64,000 nt of DNA. Origin: Blasia pusilla (Eukaryota > Marchantiophyta > Marchantiopsida > Blasiales). The notes below the pieces were generated by a model. The model was given only the letters and a program-made list of their open reading frames with translations, had not been told where the DNA came from and ran no database searches. The stretch lies in contig CM114274.1 of assembly GCA_050084515.1 (NCBI GenBank), forward strand, positions 1,860,001-1,924,000, written 5' to 3'. Shown here piece after piece: positions 1-10,585 of the stretch. A program made the translations under genes and the position numbers. The first letter of the stretch is position 1. Every line of letters starts with the position of its first letter.

Positions 1-749
1 TTGTTCTTCACAGGGAGGGAGATGTGGGAAGATTATTTAATTACATGGAGAAAGAAATATAATTACTAACTCTATGGAATATAATTTCAATAAGTGAAAC
101 AAGAGAAGAAAGAGATTTAGTAGGTTTGAAGGAGGTATGAGTGAGGGCTCAATGCAAATAGAAACCAGAGTACTTAGATGGAGAGACTCTACACAAATTT
201 ATGGAGGATGTCATACCCATATAATATAGATTGTTACGTAACATCTATATTATTATTAGAGACGGCCTTCTTGATTTGCAAACATTTCTAAGTTTGACAT
301 GTGGTGACCAAGCAACAAGAAAATGTTTCTCCTTATACGGGCAGCAAGAAAATGTTTTCCATTTTACGGGCAAGAAGAAAAAATAAATTTGCCTACAAGA
401 TTAGTCCCTTCAATCCCGTACATGGCACAGGCTATCCTCTAGTAGATGGTATTGTCATACACATATAAACACAAGAAATTATTTTCACTTATAGCATACA
501 CATATATATTACATATATGATTATGTTTCAAAATATTTTTTAAAAATATTCAAGTATCTTACAAGTGTCGGTTTTAGACTCGTAGACGGAGGGAGTTTGG
601 AGTATGTTCGCATTACAGAGACCCTCACATTTCGGATTCAACCCAAGATTGATGTCAACATGTACCCGGAGAAGATGGATGATCTCAATCCACTATTTCT
701 CTTTGAGTCTAGAAATGGGATGAAGAGAAATAGAATATGAAGGCCAACA
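1..749. other. Non-coding, AT-rich flank
   Basis: I see no convincing coding sequence. Bases 265-380 resemble 42,330-42,440 in the third intron of the host gene: both contain cttcttgatttgcaa followed by two spaced agcaagaaaat-like blocks. This marks a dispersed repeat. Position 583-592 reads gacggaggga, resembling the end of a Stowaway-type MITE, but no partner end was found. Confidence 0.4.
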
Positions 750-1010
750 GTGGAGAGAGCAAAGCGAATCGGATCAGCTCGGGAGGCAAACATGGAAATC
801 ATCGCCACAAAAGACGTTCATAGTGGCAATGGAATAGGAAGGATGTATTGGGTCATGAACAACACTATGATTTCAAGTGTGACATGGGTGTATGTGATGC
901 ATATCTGTTGCTTTCCCACATGTTCTTGTGATGACTTTGTCCAAAGAGAGACAAGTGGGAAAAGGTATTTCCCTTGTAAGCACATGTACTATGTGTTGCT
1001 TGTAGTTTAA
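750..1010 (+). pseudogene. SWIM zinc-finger fragment, transposase-derived
   Basis: An 86-residue open frame ends in a SWIM-type zinc finger: CSCDDF about 20 residues before FPCKHMYYV, matching the CxC...CxH pattern. SWIM fingers follow the DDE core in MULE and FAR1/FHY3-type transposases and help bind nucleic acid or protein. No DDE core is visible upstream, so this is an isolated fragment. It could have come from the same family as the transposase-like relic at 8.8-11.1 kb, but that is a guess. The preceding 200 bases show no clear exon. Confidence 0.6.
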
Positions 1011-1272
1011 GTGAGTCAGAGGTAGGATTAGGAATCTACCAACCAAATTTGTCACTCAAAAAAGTGCGAAGTATTTTAAACAAACCACTTTGAGGATGCA
1101 AAATGAGGTCTTAGATTGTACTTTGAAGTGCCAAAATGTTCACTACGAGCTTGAACTCTAATCACCTATGGATAAATGATGAAGTTTTTTCAGATCTTGG
1201 ATGGAAAAAGGGATTTGTTCCACATTTGTGATTCCAATGATTTTTTTTATTTTTCTTTAGTTTGAACAAGTT

Positions 1273-1298
1273 GCAACCCGTCGGATTCTGGCGGGTTG
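1273..1298. repeat. Isolated copy of the CAACCCGTCGG palindrome
   Basis: Reads gcaacccgtcgg, a short loop, then gcgggttg. It is the only clear copy of the palindrome family outside 8.7-18.4 kb and lies just upstream of a gypsy fragment. Confidence 0.7.
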
Positions 1299-1454
1299 AC
1301 AGAAGGTGGAAGAGAAAAAACCAATCTGTGGGAGTGACTAAGCACATTCAACAAAATTGAAAAAATGTTCACAAAAAAAAATTCCTCTCTTCAACCCAAC
1401 GGAAACTCTCTTCAAACCACATGAAGCTCTCTTCAAAAAAATGTATCTCTTTGG

Positions 1455-1513
1455 GTTGAAGATAGTTTCCTCTCTCCCCTCTCCTCTCTTCCTCTCCTCT
1501 TACGGCACCTCAG
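1455..1513 (+). repeat. CT-rich tract shared with 18,902-18,950
   Basis: A run of ctctcc and ctcttcct units. A near-identical tract lies at 18,902-18,950. Both abut truncated gypsy coding sequence (1,514 and about 18,966), which suggests a shared element boundary or common insertion history. Confidence 0.5.
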
Positions 1514-2060
1514 GTGAAAGCGATCCTCAAATGGAAGCCGCCTTCTACATTGAAGGGAATGAGGAGGTTTATCGGCGTGGTTGATTTTTACCAGACTTAT
1601 GTAAGGAAATTTTCGGGAAAAGTGAGACCTCTCACTGATTGGACCGCAAAGTTTGCTAACACGACCTGGACCCAAGAAGTGAATGAGGCGTTCGACGGAG
1701 TCAAGGAGATCCTATCGCAGGAGCCAGTGGTGACATTGTCAGAGTTTGACAAACCGTTCAAGATGCATACTGATGCTAGTGATTTCGCTATTGCAAGAAT
1801 GTTGGTGCATGAAGGGAGACCTGTAGCGTACAAGAGCAAGAAGCTTAGCCACACCGAATGGAGGTGGCCCACTCATGAGAAAGAGTTGTTCGCGGTGGCC
1901 CATTGCTTGAGGAAGTGGCGTAACTATTTGGGACTTCATAAGACTTGAGTATTCACCGATAATTTATCACTCAAGTATTTTGAGACCGAGGATCAAGTGA
2001 CACCAAAAAAACGCAATGGCATGATATCTTGGCGTTGATGATTGTGGAACTATGTCACAT
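1514..2060 (+). pseudogene. Ty3/gypsy reverse transcriptase thumb and RNase H fragment
   Basis: Translation starts in the RT connection (KWKPPSTLKGMRRFIGVVDF, then FYQTYVRKF) and runs into RNase H: HTDASDFAIARMLV, RPVAYKSKKL, HEKELFAV and HCLRKWRNYL are the classical gypsy motifs. RNase H removes the RNA strand during reverse transcription. A TGA interrupts the frame after GLHKT (about 1,946), then FTDNLSLKYF continues. A slip in the A-run near 2,010 shifts the frame before QWHDILAL. The finger and palm domains of RT, integrase and gag are absent. The sequence is not close to the PHD-tailed family that follows, so it is a separate gypsy lineage. Confidence 0.85.
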
Positions 2061-2069
2061 CTGAGTAGC

Positions 2070-2995
2070 CAGATGTTAAAAGATCATCCTAAGCCATATT
2101 TCTCATGTTGGGCCGTTGGAGCACCTCTCTTGTATGTGTGTGAGATAGGACTAGGGTGCTAGCGTCCGGATTCCTTGATAGCGTAGGGTGGACAAGGCTT
2201 GATATGCCAATGTAGATTGAGGAGTGGAGTTTTAGGCCGGGTGGGCCATTTTTACTATTCTTTATTTTTACATGAGAAAGATGTTGGGAGGCTGGTGGGA
2301 ATTCGTTGTTTGTAAGTAGGCAAGCGATTTGCCGCAGTGGGGAGCCCGTGGAGACGCTGTTTGGCATTTTGTTGGTCATTTCTCTGTTCGAAAGACCGTG
2401 CGCGGAAGCGCTGTCCATTTTCTCAGGTTTTTGTTGGTGTACAAGGATTGGGGATAGTGGCACAGTGTAGAAAAAAGTGGGGCAGCGAGTGTGGCGTCGA
2501 CGGGTGAGCGGCGCATGGAGCAAACGTTGGTATTCGAGAGGGGGAGATCACCTTTAGGACTTGCAGCCACCAGGGGGCTGTCAAGTAAAGGTGGCTAGAG
2601 TTAGGTCATAGCTCATAAGAGTCGGACGGAACCAAGGCGCGGACGCGGAGGCATTTACAGGGCCGTGGAACCCCCCAAAGCATTTAGGGCCCTCCAGGGC
2701 CATTATGGCCCATAGGGACGCGGGCCAAGCCTTGGCCCCTTTGTTTTTCCCCCTGACGTAGTTGCAAGCACCGTGGTCGGCGCCTCTTCAGAGTGATGGA
2801 GTGCGGACGTGGTTTGGGCCAATGGGGATGTAGTAAGGGTCAGGATGGACGTGGTTGGTAGGACAGGCATGGTTGGGGCATGGGCGGACATAGTAGGCCG
2901 GGTGGATGCAGTAGAGGCATGGATGACGTGATAGATAGGCATGGTTGCGTTTGGACGGGATTGAGTTGAGGTTGCGAGGCGCGTTAATCTCGATC
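2070..2995 (+). mobile_element. LTR and leader fragment of the PHD-gypsy family
   Basis: The segment matches, on the opposite strand, 50,130-50,300 and about 57,850-58,900. Shared blocks include atgttgggcc followed by ttggagcacctctcttg, and gtggagttttaggccggg. The end (gggattgagttgaggttgcg) matches the inverse of 57,850-57,890. It therefore covers the downstream half of the LTR plus 5' leader, with no body attached. Confidence 0.7.
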
Positions 2996-3379
2996 TACTC
3001 CATTTCTTTAAGTGAAATCCGTGAAAGACTTACTGTCATAAAACACGTATAGAATCACATACTATCGAGCCAAATCCACTCCACGATGGGAGAATCCAGG
3101 TCGAAGCTTGCGGGAACCACCATAGCCAAGAGCTCTACTCACTACCAAGGCTAGCTCCAAACAGGCTCTACTCAAAGAACTAACTGTCCTTTGAGTACAC
3201 TCCACACTATACCCTCCAACCTAAGGGCGGGCCCTACTGGAAAAGTCTCCCTCAACGGAGTAACCCCCAACCCTATGTATGAAACCGCATCCCTACCTAG
3301 ACATTACGGCCCTACATAAGGTATGGCCTCTACTAGCACACTATACTCTACGACATAATCTATATGGTCATGACATGGG
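2991..3379 (-). repeat. 390-bp repeat unit, inverted copy
   Basis: Near-perfect reverse complement of 6,637-7,030, and also similar to 19,512-19,877. Landmarks in the sense orientation are tcatgaccatacggattatg, a block with two ttctttgag units about 10 bases apart, and gtctttcacggatttca. In the 19.4-kb copy this unit is the downstream part of a gypsy LTR, so this is an LTR fragment placed directly against the truncated RT that follows. Confidence 0.8.
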
Positions 3380-5906
3380 GGATAGATCAATTCGGGAGAG
3401 ATTATTTGTATTAATGGTGGTTCTTACCGTTGGGTTGAAGAACGCGCTTGCGGAGTTTCAGAGAGTGATGGATAGGATTCTGGCTAGCTTGGAGTTTGTA
3501 CGATGTTACATAAATGATATTCTTATCTTCAGCTGCAAGGTTGAGGAGCATGAGCGACACCTAGAGGAGGTGTTTCGGCGATTGCAGTTACATGGACTGA
3601 AGTTACATCTAGGCAAGTGCAGATTCTTTCAAGAGCATATTGTGTACTTGGGACACACCGTATATCCGAGTGGGTTAGGCGTTCAGCAAACGAAAGTATA
3701 GGCTATTGCGCATATTCCACGCCCTACAGATGTGAGTCGAGTCCGAGTGATTCTTGGACTGGAAAACTTCTATCGATGGTATGTCAAGGGTTTTAGTGCG
3801 ATCGCAAAGTCTTTGATCTTATTGACGAGACTTAATCAGGTTTGGTTGTCGGGAGATGATCAGGAGCGAGCATTTCAGGAGCTCAAGGACAGGTTGACGT
3901 CCTCGCCCATTTTACAGAGACCGGTTAGGGGTCGCCCATTCCAATTGCATACGGATTGGAGCATGTTGGGTCTCTGAGCAGTGCTTACTTAGAGGGATGA
4001 CGAGGAGAGGGAGTTTGTTGTGGCTTACGCGAGCCGATCGAACAACATTGCAGAGGCAAAGTACAGCTCCTATGAGGGAGAGTGCTTGGCTGTAGTGTGG
4101 GCCGTGGCACATTTCAGGTGCTATTTATTTGGCAACCCTTTCACACTTATCACTGATCATCAGCTGTTGAGGTGATTGATGGAGTCCGACAAGCTTACGG
4201 AAAATCTTGCCAGGTGGGCTCTATTACTACAGGAGTATGAGTTGCAAGTGGTTCACATGCCAGGTTGGTTGAACCAAGATGTAGATGGGTTGAGTCGTAG
4301 CCCATGTCTGAGTCAGAGAGACGACATAGGAGCTCGATGGCACGGAGAGAGTGATAAGGAGATGGTGCCTGGTTGGCACGCATCTGCCTATCTTTGTTGG
4401 TTGACTATGGTAGGTCAGTCACAGGTGATCACTCCAGTGCATTTTTGGATCTGGAGGTCAGTGATGAGGCGACAGATGGTCGTGATATCCATGACGACGT
4501 GGAGGTTGTGGAGTTCTTGCGCACTCGCGTCATAGCGAGCACAATGAGTGCTAGGGAGCGGGATCGGATCCTACAGAGAGCTAGGAGGTTCACGTGGGAG
4601 GGGACTCACATTTTGCGGGTATGGGGAGATGGTAGGATATGAGTGGTACCTCATTCTTCCCAGTGAGCATGTGTAGTGCGATGCACCTATGAGAAGTTGG
4701 GACATTTTGGAGTGAAGCGCACTTATAGCTTACTCCAGGTCAGTATTGGTGGCACGGCATGCATACTGGGGTACAACATTTTGTGGCCAGATGTATGGTA
4801 TGTGACAGAGGGCGAGCATCCTTCAATGCTTCCACTCCACAGTTACATCCTTTGCCAATTATGGGTTTAGGCTATCGGTGGAGTTTAGACTTCGCGGGAC
4901 CTTTGCCATTGACGGGGCGTCATCACAGGTACGTGTTGGTCATGGTGGAGCATTTCTCCAAGTGGATAGAGTTGGTGGCACTACCAAACAAGGCAAGCGA
5001 GGGAACAACTTATGTGTTTCTAGATCGTGTGCTTTGGTGCATCGACGGAGGTGTTGATTGACTACGGTACCGAGTTCAAGGGAGAGTTTCAGGCGTTGAT
5101 AGATCACCGCACCACGTCCAGAGATCTTCCTGAGGCGGATGGATTGGCGGAGAGAGTAGTACAGAAAATGAAGAGAGGATTGCGCAAGAATGGCTTGCAG
5201 CAGGGAGAGTTGAGGGAGTGGGATGTACAGTTGCCATGGTTGGCTATGGGTTATCACTTTAGTCGGCAAGCATCCTTGGCGTCATTTTCACCGTACTTTT
5301 AGCTCTTTGGGAGAGGGACAAATTTACCTCTAGCTATTTGACGTGACATGGCAAAGGTGTTAGATCTTGATGATCCGATGTGTTGGTAAAAGCGTGTTCT
5401 CAGAGGGCAGAGATTTTTTGTAGAGTTATGCCTATGGCCTTTGAGAACTTAGCTATCGCTCAGCATAGAGATACATTGAGGTACGCGACCATTTGTGGAG
5501 GAGGTTATCGTCCAGGGATTAGGAGGTTTCATCTTAGAGATTACGTGTATTTACAGCAGGCGGCACCCACGACGCTAGATGTCACTGCATGGCGCACAAT
5601 CCTACGTATGCGCGAGGTATTACCGACCGGAGTCCTCATGTTGGAGGAACGGGATGGTATGGTTTGGAAGGATCATGTGCATAATTGTGCGCCATGTCAT
5701 CTTCCGAACGTAGACGGGACAGTGGATCCGAGCTTGGCAGTGGTACCTGCAGGCTTGAGGTGTATGTTGTACGGATCTGCGAGGGGTGCAGCCACCATGT
5801 TGGTATGTGATGGTTGTTCTTGAGGGTGGCATATGTCATGTCTGACCCCCCCCCCCCTCTTGATGTAGTTCCCACGGGATGATGGATGTGTTCGAGATGT
5901 GTATAG
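3380..5906 (+). pseudogene. PHD-tailed Ty3/gypsy pol (RT, RNase H, integrase, PHD), degenerate
   Basis: The reading begins inside RT (LKNALAEFQRVMDRIL, then CYINDILIFS, the YxDD-box equivalent changed to YIND). It continues through thumb (GLENFYRWYVKGF), RNase H (TDWSMLGL, YASRSNN, YEGECLAVVWAV, ITDH), the integrase zinc-binding region (LGHFGVKRTY and CMVCDRG) and the integrase core (WSLDFAGPLP, IDYGTEFKGEF, ADGLAERVV). After the integrase C-terminal domain comes a PHD finger (LVCDGCS, GWHMSCL). At least ten stops and frameshifts are spread over the frame. A run of C at 5,848-5,858 shifts the frame within the PHD finger. gag, protease and the RT fingers are missing because the element is truncated against the 390-bp repeat. 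It is a sister of the 53-56 kb minus-strand copy. Confidence 0.9.
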
Positions 5907-5983
5907 GGTAGTAGGTTATGTCAAAGAGATGTGATATTTTCTATCTAGAGTTAGAGGGATCCAACTGCCAGCTAGGGGTGCGG

Positions 5984-6290
5984 TTGTTTGATCTCCATGT
6001 ATATGTATGAGTTGATTTTTGTACATGTGTGGATCTATCCGTATGTGGGGAAGATTGGTGTTGTGTGGTGTAGATATGACCAGCAATGTATGTTGTATGG
6101 CGATATGTATGCGCACGACAGCTGTCACATCTAAGTAGCCGATAGGCCAAGATCTATCGTGGATAGGGCGTAGGAGCCAGCGGACTATCTTGAGTGTAAC
6201 TTTGTCCCACAGTGTCGGATGAGGTTGAGGATATGCCCATTGTGTCAGGAACGTTGTTTCTGACAACTTTCCTATAAAATAGCCTGCGTC
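5984..6290 (+). mobile_element. LTR start of PHD-gypsy family
   Basis: Directly after a purine-rich tract (gctaggggtgcgg) the LTR begins TTGTTTGATCTCC. The first 130 bases, ending gtatgcgcacgaca, recur in all LTRs of this group. The following part (ctgtcacatctaagtagcc to gtttctgacaactttc) matches the inverse of 50,470-50,690 and 59,050-59,205. Confidence 0.75.
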
Positions 6291-6640
6291 CACCCTGGCT
6301 ATTCTAACTAAGAGGGTCTTATGGCCCAACATGAAAGAGGATGTTGCTCAATATATTAAGGCATGTGTGACCTTCCAATCGAACAAAGTTTCTTATGAGA
6401 AGAAACAAGGATTGTTGCACCCTTTTCCGATTCCAAATGGACCCTTGTAAAGTGTGAGTATGGACTTCACTATGAGTCTGCCAGAGTTTGAGGGATACAA
6501 CGCTATAGTTGATAGTTGATCCGTTCAGCAAGTTGGGGAGATTTGTGCCGACAGTGGACTCCGCAACGGTCTATACGACTTCTCGATTGTTCTTGAATAG
6601 CTGGTGGCACGCTCATGGGTTGCCTAGGAGTATTATGTCA
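6291..6640 (+). pseudogene. Ty3/gypsy integrase core fragment, second lineage
   Basis: Translation gives LWPNMKEDVAQYIKACVTFQ, then LLHPFPIPNGPL and SVSMDFTMSLPEFEGYNAIV, the end of the zinc-binding domain and the start of the catalytic core (first Asp in MDF) of a gypsy integrase. The second frame supplies FSKLGRFVPT and LPRSIMS. A stop falls after GPL and a frameshift near 6,510. The sequence differs from the PHD-tailed family and resembles chromovirus integrases such as the one at 20 kb. It ends abruptly at the 390-bp repeat. Confidence 0.8.
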
Positions 6641-7030
6641 TGACCATACGGATTATGTCGTAGAGTATAGTATGCTAGTAGAGGCCATATCTTATGTAGG
6701 GCCGTAGTGTCCAGGTAGGGATGCGGTTTCGTACATAGGGTTGGGGGTTATTCAGTTGAGGGTGACTTTTCCAGTAGGGCCCGCTCTTAGGTTGGAGGAT
6801 ATAGTGTGGAGTGCACTCAAAGAACAGTAAGTTCTTTGAGTTGAGCCTGTTGTGTTGGGAGTTAGCCTTGGTAGTGAGTAGAACTCTTGGATATGGTGGT
6901 TCTCGCAAGCTTCGACCTGGATTCTCCCATCGTGGAGTGGGTTTGGCTCGATTGTATGTGATTTTATACGTGTTTTATGATAGTAGGTCTTTCACGGATT
7001 TCACTCAAAGAACTAGAGTAGATCGATGGT
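6637..7030 (+). repeat. 390-bp repeat unit, direct copy
   Basis: Partner of the inverted copy at 2,991-3,379. The two copies bracket the gypsy fragments at 3.4-6.6 kb as long inverted repeats about 3.2 kb apart. A third copy is inside the LTR at 19.4-19.9 kb. Confidence 0.8.
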
Positions 7031-8070
7031 AGCTTTGATCGTGGATGAGTAGGATCTTGTAAGGGTTGATTGTGTACTCAGCCGTGGATGTTTGTGGCTT
7101 GTGGCCTATGTTGTAGGTGTGAATCTGGTGCGTGGTTGTTTGGGAAAGAAAAGCCTTGCTAAGAGCTTTCCAACGCGCTTTAGATCGCCGGATTTTGTTA
7201 AGGGAGTTGGAAGTTATCAAGGATTGAAGATTATAGTTCGTGTTCGACGGTATTCTGATGTGGAGAGCTTGGAGTGCGGAAGCTCTATTGAAGTTCATCC
7301 AGATCGGATGAGAAGTTCATGTTGCTACCTGTATTGTGATCTCATGTGAAGCTATCTGCTTGAGTGTGTGGAGCGTTGCGGATTTCTGTGTGCATGAATC
7401 TGGGCGGAAGCGTTGTCAGATTTGCGATTCTGGAGGTGTATGGATAGCAAGTTTGTCTGATTTTTAGCTCGGAGTACAGAGCTTGGTTGTAGCTGATTTT
7501 TTGTGTAGAGATAGCTATGGTGGCTAATTGAATTTTTGTTGAAACATATTCAATTTTGGTTGAGTATTTGTGGAGTAATTGCTAATCTAAATTTTGCATA
7601 CTAGCTCAAGGTCTGGCTATGGTGGACAGCAGATCGGAGGGGCTAGTTGGTTGGTGATTTGTCCATTGTTGGAGATGCCTATCCCGTTGGGGGCGCCCTG
7701 GTTGGGCCTCTCTCCATAGCAAAGCATGGCGAATGGGGCGATAGGGGCGATAGGGGCATGTCTCAGCGTTTCAAGGCTTCGAGGCAACTCGTGGTAGCTC
7801 GGGGCGAGTGGGCGTGAGAGGCTGAGTAAGGAGCAAGGAGGGAGCGAGGGAGCAAGCAAGCAAGCTTTCTTGCTTGGGCGTGAGGCAATTTTTGCAGGAT
7901 TTGTGAGTTGAGTGTTGCATAATTGGTCACCCATCTTTGGGCTATTCTGCCTGGAAGACGCTTAAGTGCTGAGTTCTTAACTATGCCAGTGTACACACTG
8001 GTGTAGCTCATTTGGTGTTGTTCGGAGATGTGTTAGGCGCTTTATGTATCTCGGGTTTTTGGTTGATGGA
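7031..8070. other. No gene recognised
   Basis: Short open frames only. 7,100-7,450 has the look of a retroelement leader (gctttccaacgcgcttt), and 7,790-7,880 is a low-complexity gagcaagcaagcaag stretch. I see no domain, RNA gene or clear repeat. Confidence 0.4.
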
Positions 8071-8073
8071 ACT

Positions 8074-8574
8074 CTAACGCATAGTACGGTATAGCCTCTC
8101 CATGCAGGTGATATTTTCAGGTGCTGCGAGTGCGACTAGCACGTCATCGACCAGCGGCGGAGTAGCTATTGCGTTAGAATTGTGTGGTGGGTTCTGTGGA
8201 TTCAGGGGACGCCACGTTTGGTGGATTGTGTTACCTTGATTTCCATTTGCGATTGGAGGGTTTTCGTTGGACTTCTTGTGTTTGGATTCCCTCCATCCTT
8301 GCTTCTTGATTGCGTGCCCATTATCAGGGTTGACGTTGAATTCCAGAGTAGTTTTATCCCCACCAATGTGTACGTCTTGCTTGAGTGGAGTTCCAGCTAC
8401 GCACCGGTTGAAGGCTTCCACATACATTTTTTCATCACCAGATCTCACAGCCGCCCTGACATAGAGCTCGTAGATCGACGGCCCCTTTCCTTTTGTTATG
8501 CCTTTTGTGAGGAAGATATGGGATGATGCAGACTGTAGCATTGCTCTTGCCTGGTCTTGTTGGCATGCCTCCAC
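8074..8574 (-). CDS. Unrecognised 166-residue open frame
   Basis: An open frame of 166 codons with plausible protein composition: an N-terminal stretch with SIYELYVRAAVRSGDEKMYV and CVAGTPLKQDVHIGG, then an Asn/Pro-rich tail. I do not recognise a family. It points the same way as the transposase-like relic upstream (8.8-11.1 kb) and could be its 3' exon or a second gene of the same unit. The region between (8,575-8,750) has no clear frame. Its antisense open frame is equally long but less protein-like. Confidence 0.35.
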   Translation of the reverse strand: MEACQQDQARAMLQSASSHIFLTKGITKGKGPSIYELYVRAAVRSGDEKMYVEAFNRCVAGTPLKQDVHIGGDKTTLEFNVNPDNGHAIKKQGWRESKHKKSNENPPIANGNQGNTIHQTWRPLNPQNPPHNSNAIATPPLVDDVLVALAAPENITCMERLYRTMR

Positions 8575-8749
8575 AAGTGAAATTCGTTGGCATGCTTGTG
8601 ACGACCTCTAGGAGGAATGAACACTTTCTGCTCCACTTGTGTTGGGGCAGAGGGCATTTTTATGAACGTTCAATCCCTGCAATGACGGCAATGTTAGAAG
8701 GGAACGAAAATAACTCAGGAGTCAAAGAAATAAGCGACATGTTGGAACC

Positions 8750-9010
8750 AGACGGGTTGCAGGCCCGAGGCATCCCATGAACGACTCTGCAACCCGTCGG
8801 GTCCCGACATGTTGTAACCTTAAACCCACCTACTGCAACCCGTCGGAACCCGACGGGTTGCAAGGCCGAGGCATCTCATGAACGACTCTGTGACCTGTCG
8901 GGTCCCGACGGGTTGCACACTCGGGTTGCACCAAAAATTTGGATGCAACCCGTCGGTTTCCGTCGGGTTGCACACTCGGGCAACCCGTCGCATCTGAAAA
9001 CTTGCTTGGT
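8750..9010. repeat. Palindrome cluster 1
   Basis: About six full or half copies of CAACCCGTCGG-loop-CCGACGGGTTG, for example at 8,835-8,860 and 8,941-8,972. They fall at the 3' end of the minus-strand open frame and extend it artificially, giving the repeated ATRRDPTG and CNPSGSDGLQ peptides. Confidence 0.85.
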
Positions 9011-9981
9011 TTCTTGGGTTTGAAATCCATATAGTTCCCACGCTTCTCACCCTGAGCTACAACTTTACAAACAATTCTCATCGTGAGCTTGACAAGACAA
9101 AATAGTGAACTCACCTGCCGCATGAAGTTTCCCCATTGTCTCATACGCATGATCCACCAACTCAACCAAGAGCACAACTCTTTGTACTTCCCCTCAATCG
9201 CATGCTTCTTCCACCACCCATGAAGTTCTTCTTGGCATTCCATGGCCTGCTTCAAGGTTTTGCTGTCCTTGCAGCGTTGGAGTAGAGTGACATGCTCTGT
9301 CCTCTTATTCTCCTTGATGCAAGATTTGGTGTACCGGGTCACAAATGTTGCCAATGGAAAGCATCCGACCTTTCCCTCTCCGGTTGAACCTCTCCACCCA
9401 GAACACTTCCCGGATAGCAATCCACCCAGGTTGTGCATTGTCCGCCATGAACCCATAAATTTCCGGAGGTGGCCTTTTTTTTTCCTCCACCACCTCCAAT
9501 AAGAGTAACCAGCACATCTCAAACTGCCAACGTCTTCTGCCTTTACTTCACAGACAAATATAGTTTTGAGTCCCTTCTCCACATGGTCATAAACGTGAGC
9601 ACCCATTGTCAACCATCCGTTCAGCACTCTGTAGCAAATATCAAAGCTTACCCAGCTCCTGTAAAGATCTTCCCCTTCTCTCATTCGATCTATAAGATCG
9701 AGGCCACTCGACGGACCTGTGGTTGAAATTTTGAAGACATATGCCCTGGATCCCTCGCCTCCTTGGCCCATGAACTGCCATCTCTGTGAATGGAAATCTG
9801 GAGTTGGCCTTGATTCAGGCGATGGCATCCATTTCGGCCGTCTTTCCATCCAGAACTCGTATTTGACGCAGCAAATTCCGGAAGCATTCAGGATCAGCGA
9901 GAAATGCGAGATTTTCCCAGAGTTGTTTCTCCTCAACCGCCATGATCTCGCCCTGTCCAGGGATTCCAAGAAATTGTTCAC
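8830..9981 (-). pseudogene. Transposase-like DDE region, relic (MULE-like?)
   Basis: The 383-codon frame opens with a region ending FDICYRVLNGWLTMGAH and VYDHVEKGLKTIFVCEV. The adjacent frame (9,305-9,517) continues as EIYGFMADNAQPGWIAI and REVFWVERF. The first frame then resumes with KSCIKENKRTEHVTLLQ, KTLKQAMECQEELHGWW and WIMRMRQWGNFMRQV. The pattern of a strand with Asp, a FMADNA-type second Asp and a helical WW/RMRQWG segment is what MULE-like transposases show around D-D-E; this assignment is from memory of the pattern, not a search. One frameshift lies near 9,520. The last 60 codons are translated palindromes and are not real protein. Confidence 0.45.
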
Positions 9982-9985
9982 AAAT

Positions 9986-10567
9986 TTATGATGTCGTTGT
10001 GAGCTTGATCACTCCGGGCTTTGAACCCGGAGAGTTTCTGTAGACCTCGGCTACTTTCTTTGCCACATCCTCCTTGATGTGTCTTTGAATTGCATCGGTC
10101 ACACGATAAGTGTGGGAGCCAACATGAACTGCCAGCCTTGTATACTCTGACGTGGAGCCCAAGTCGTGGACAATGAAGAATATGTATGCAGGACACGCTC
10201 CAATGCAGAAGGGCGATGCCTGACAATGAGGACATCGATGGCCTCCCGGCGGTATGGTGGCACCGACCTCGTATGGAGTTTCTGCATTCTTGGGAGGGAA
10301 TTGCGACGTATTGACTCGCCCGTTGCGCTCTAGATACGGGCATGCTGGACTTCTACACTCCAAGGCTCCCACGCATTGGCGGCAGGAGACAATCCAAGGA
10401 CCATCTGGAATGGAAGCACTAGTCCGTTGAAGCCTACACCATCGATGACAATCAGACTTTCTGTCCATACCCTTCAAGCGTCCTCCATCCTTCTTTTGAG
10501 CAGGAGCAGCAAGTGGAGGCAACTCAAAAATGCAATTACCATCGTATGTGGCGGCGGCTGTCGACAA
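9986..10567 (-). pseudogene. Cys-rich zinc-finger middle part of the transposase-like gene
   Basis: 193 codons with clustered cysteines: CRQCVGALECRSPACPYLE near residue 60-80, then GGHRCPHCQASPFCIGACPA near 110-130. These resemble paired zinc-binding knuckles, as often found N-terminal to transposase cores. The end (HTYRVTDAIQRHIKEDVAKK, then VAEVYRNSPG) is helical and leads into the next segment at 9,981. The frame is offset from its neighbours on both sides, so indels or introns separate them. No known family is claimed. Confidence 0.4.
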
Positions 10568-10585
10568 GAATGTGCTTGAACATTT

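Noticed and set aside
583-601. Stowaway MITE end (acggagggagt)
   Set aside because: No second terminal repeat or TA duplication was found within several hundred bases.
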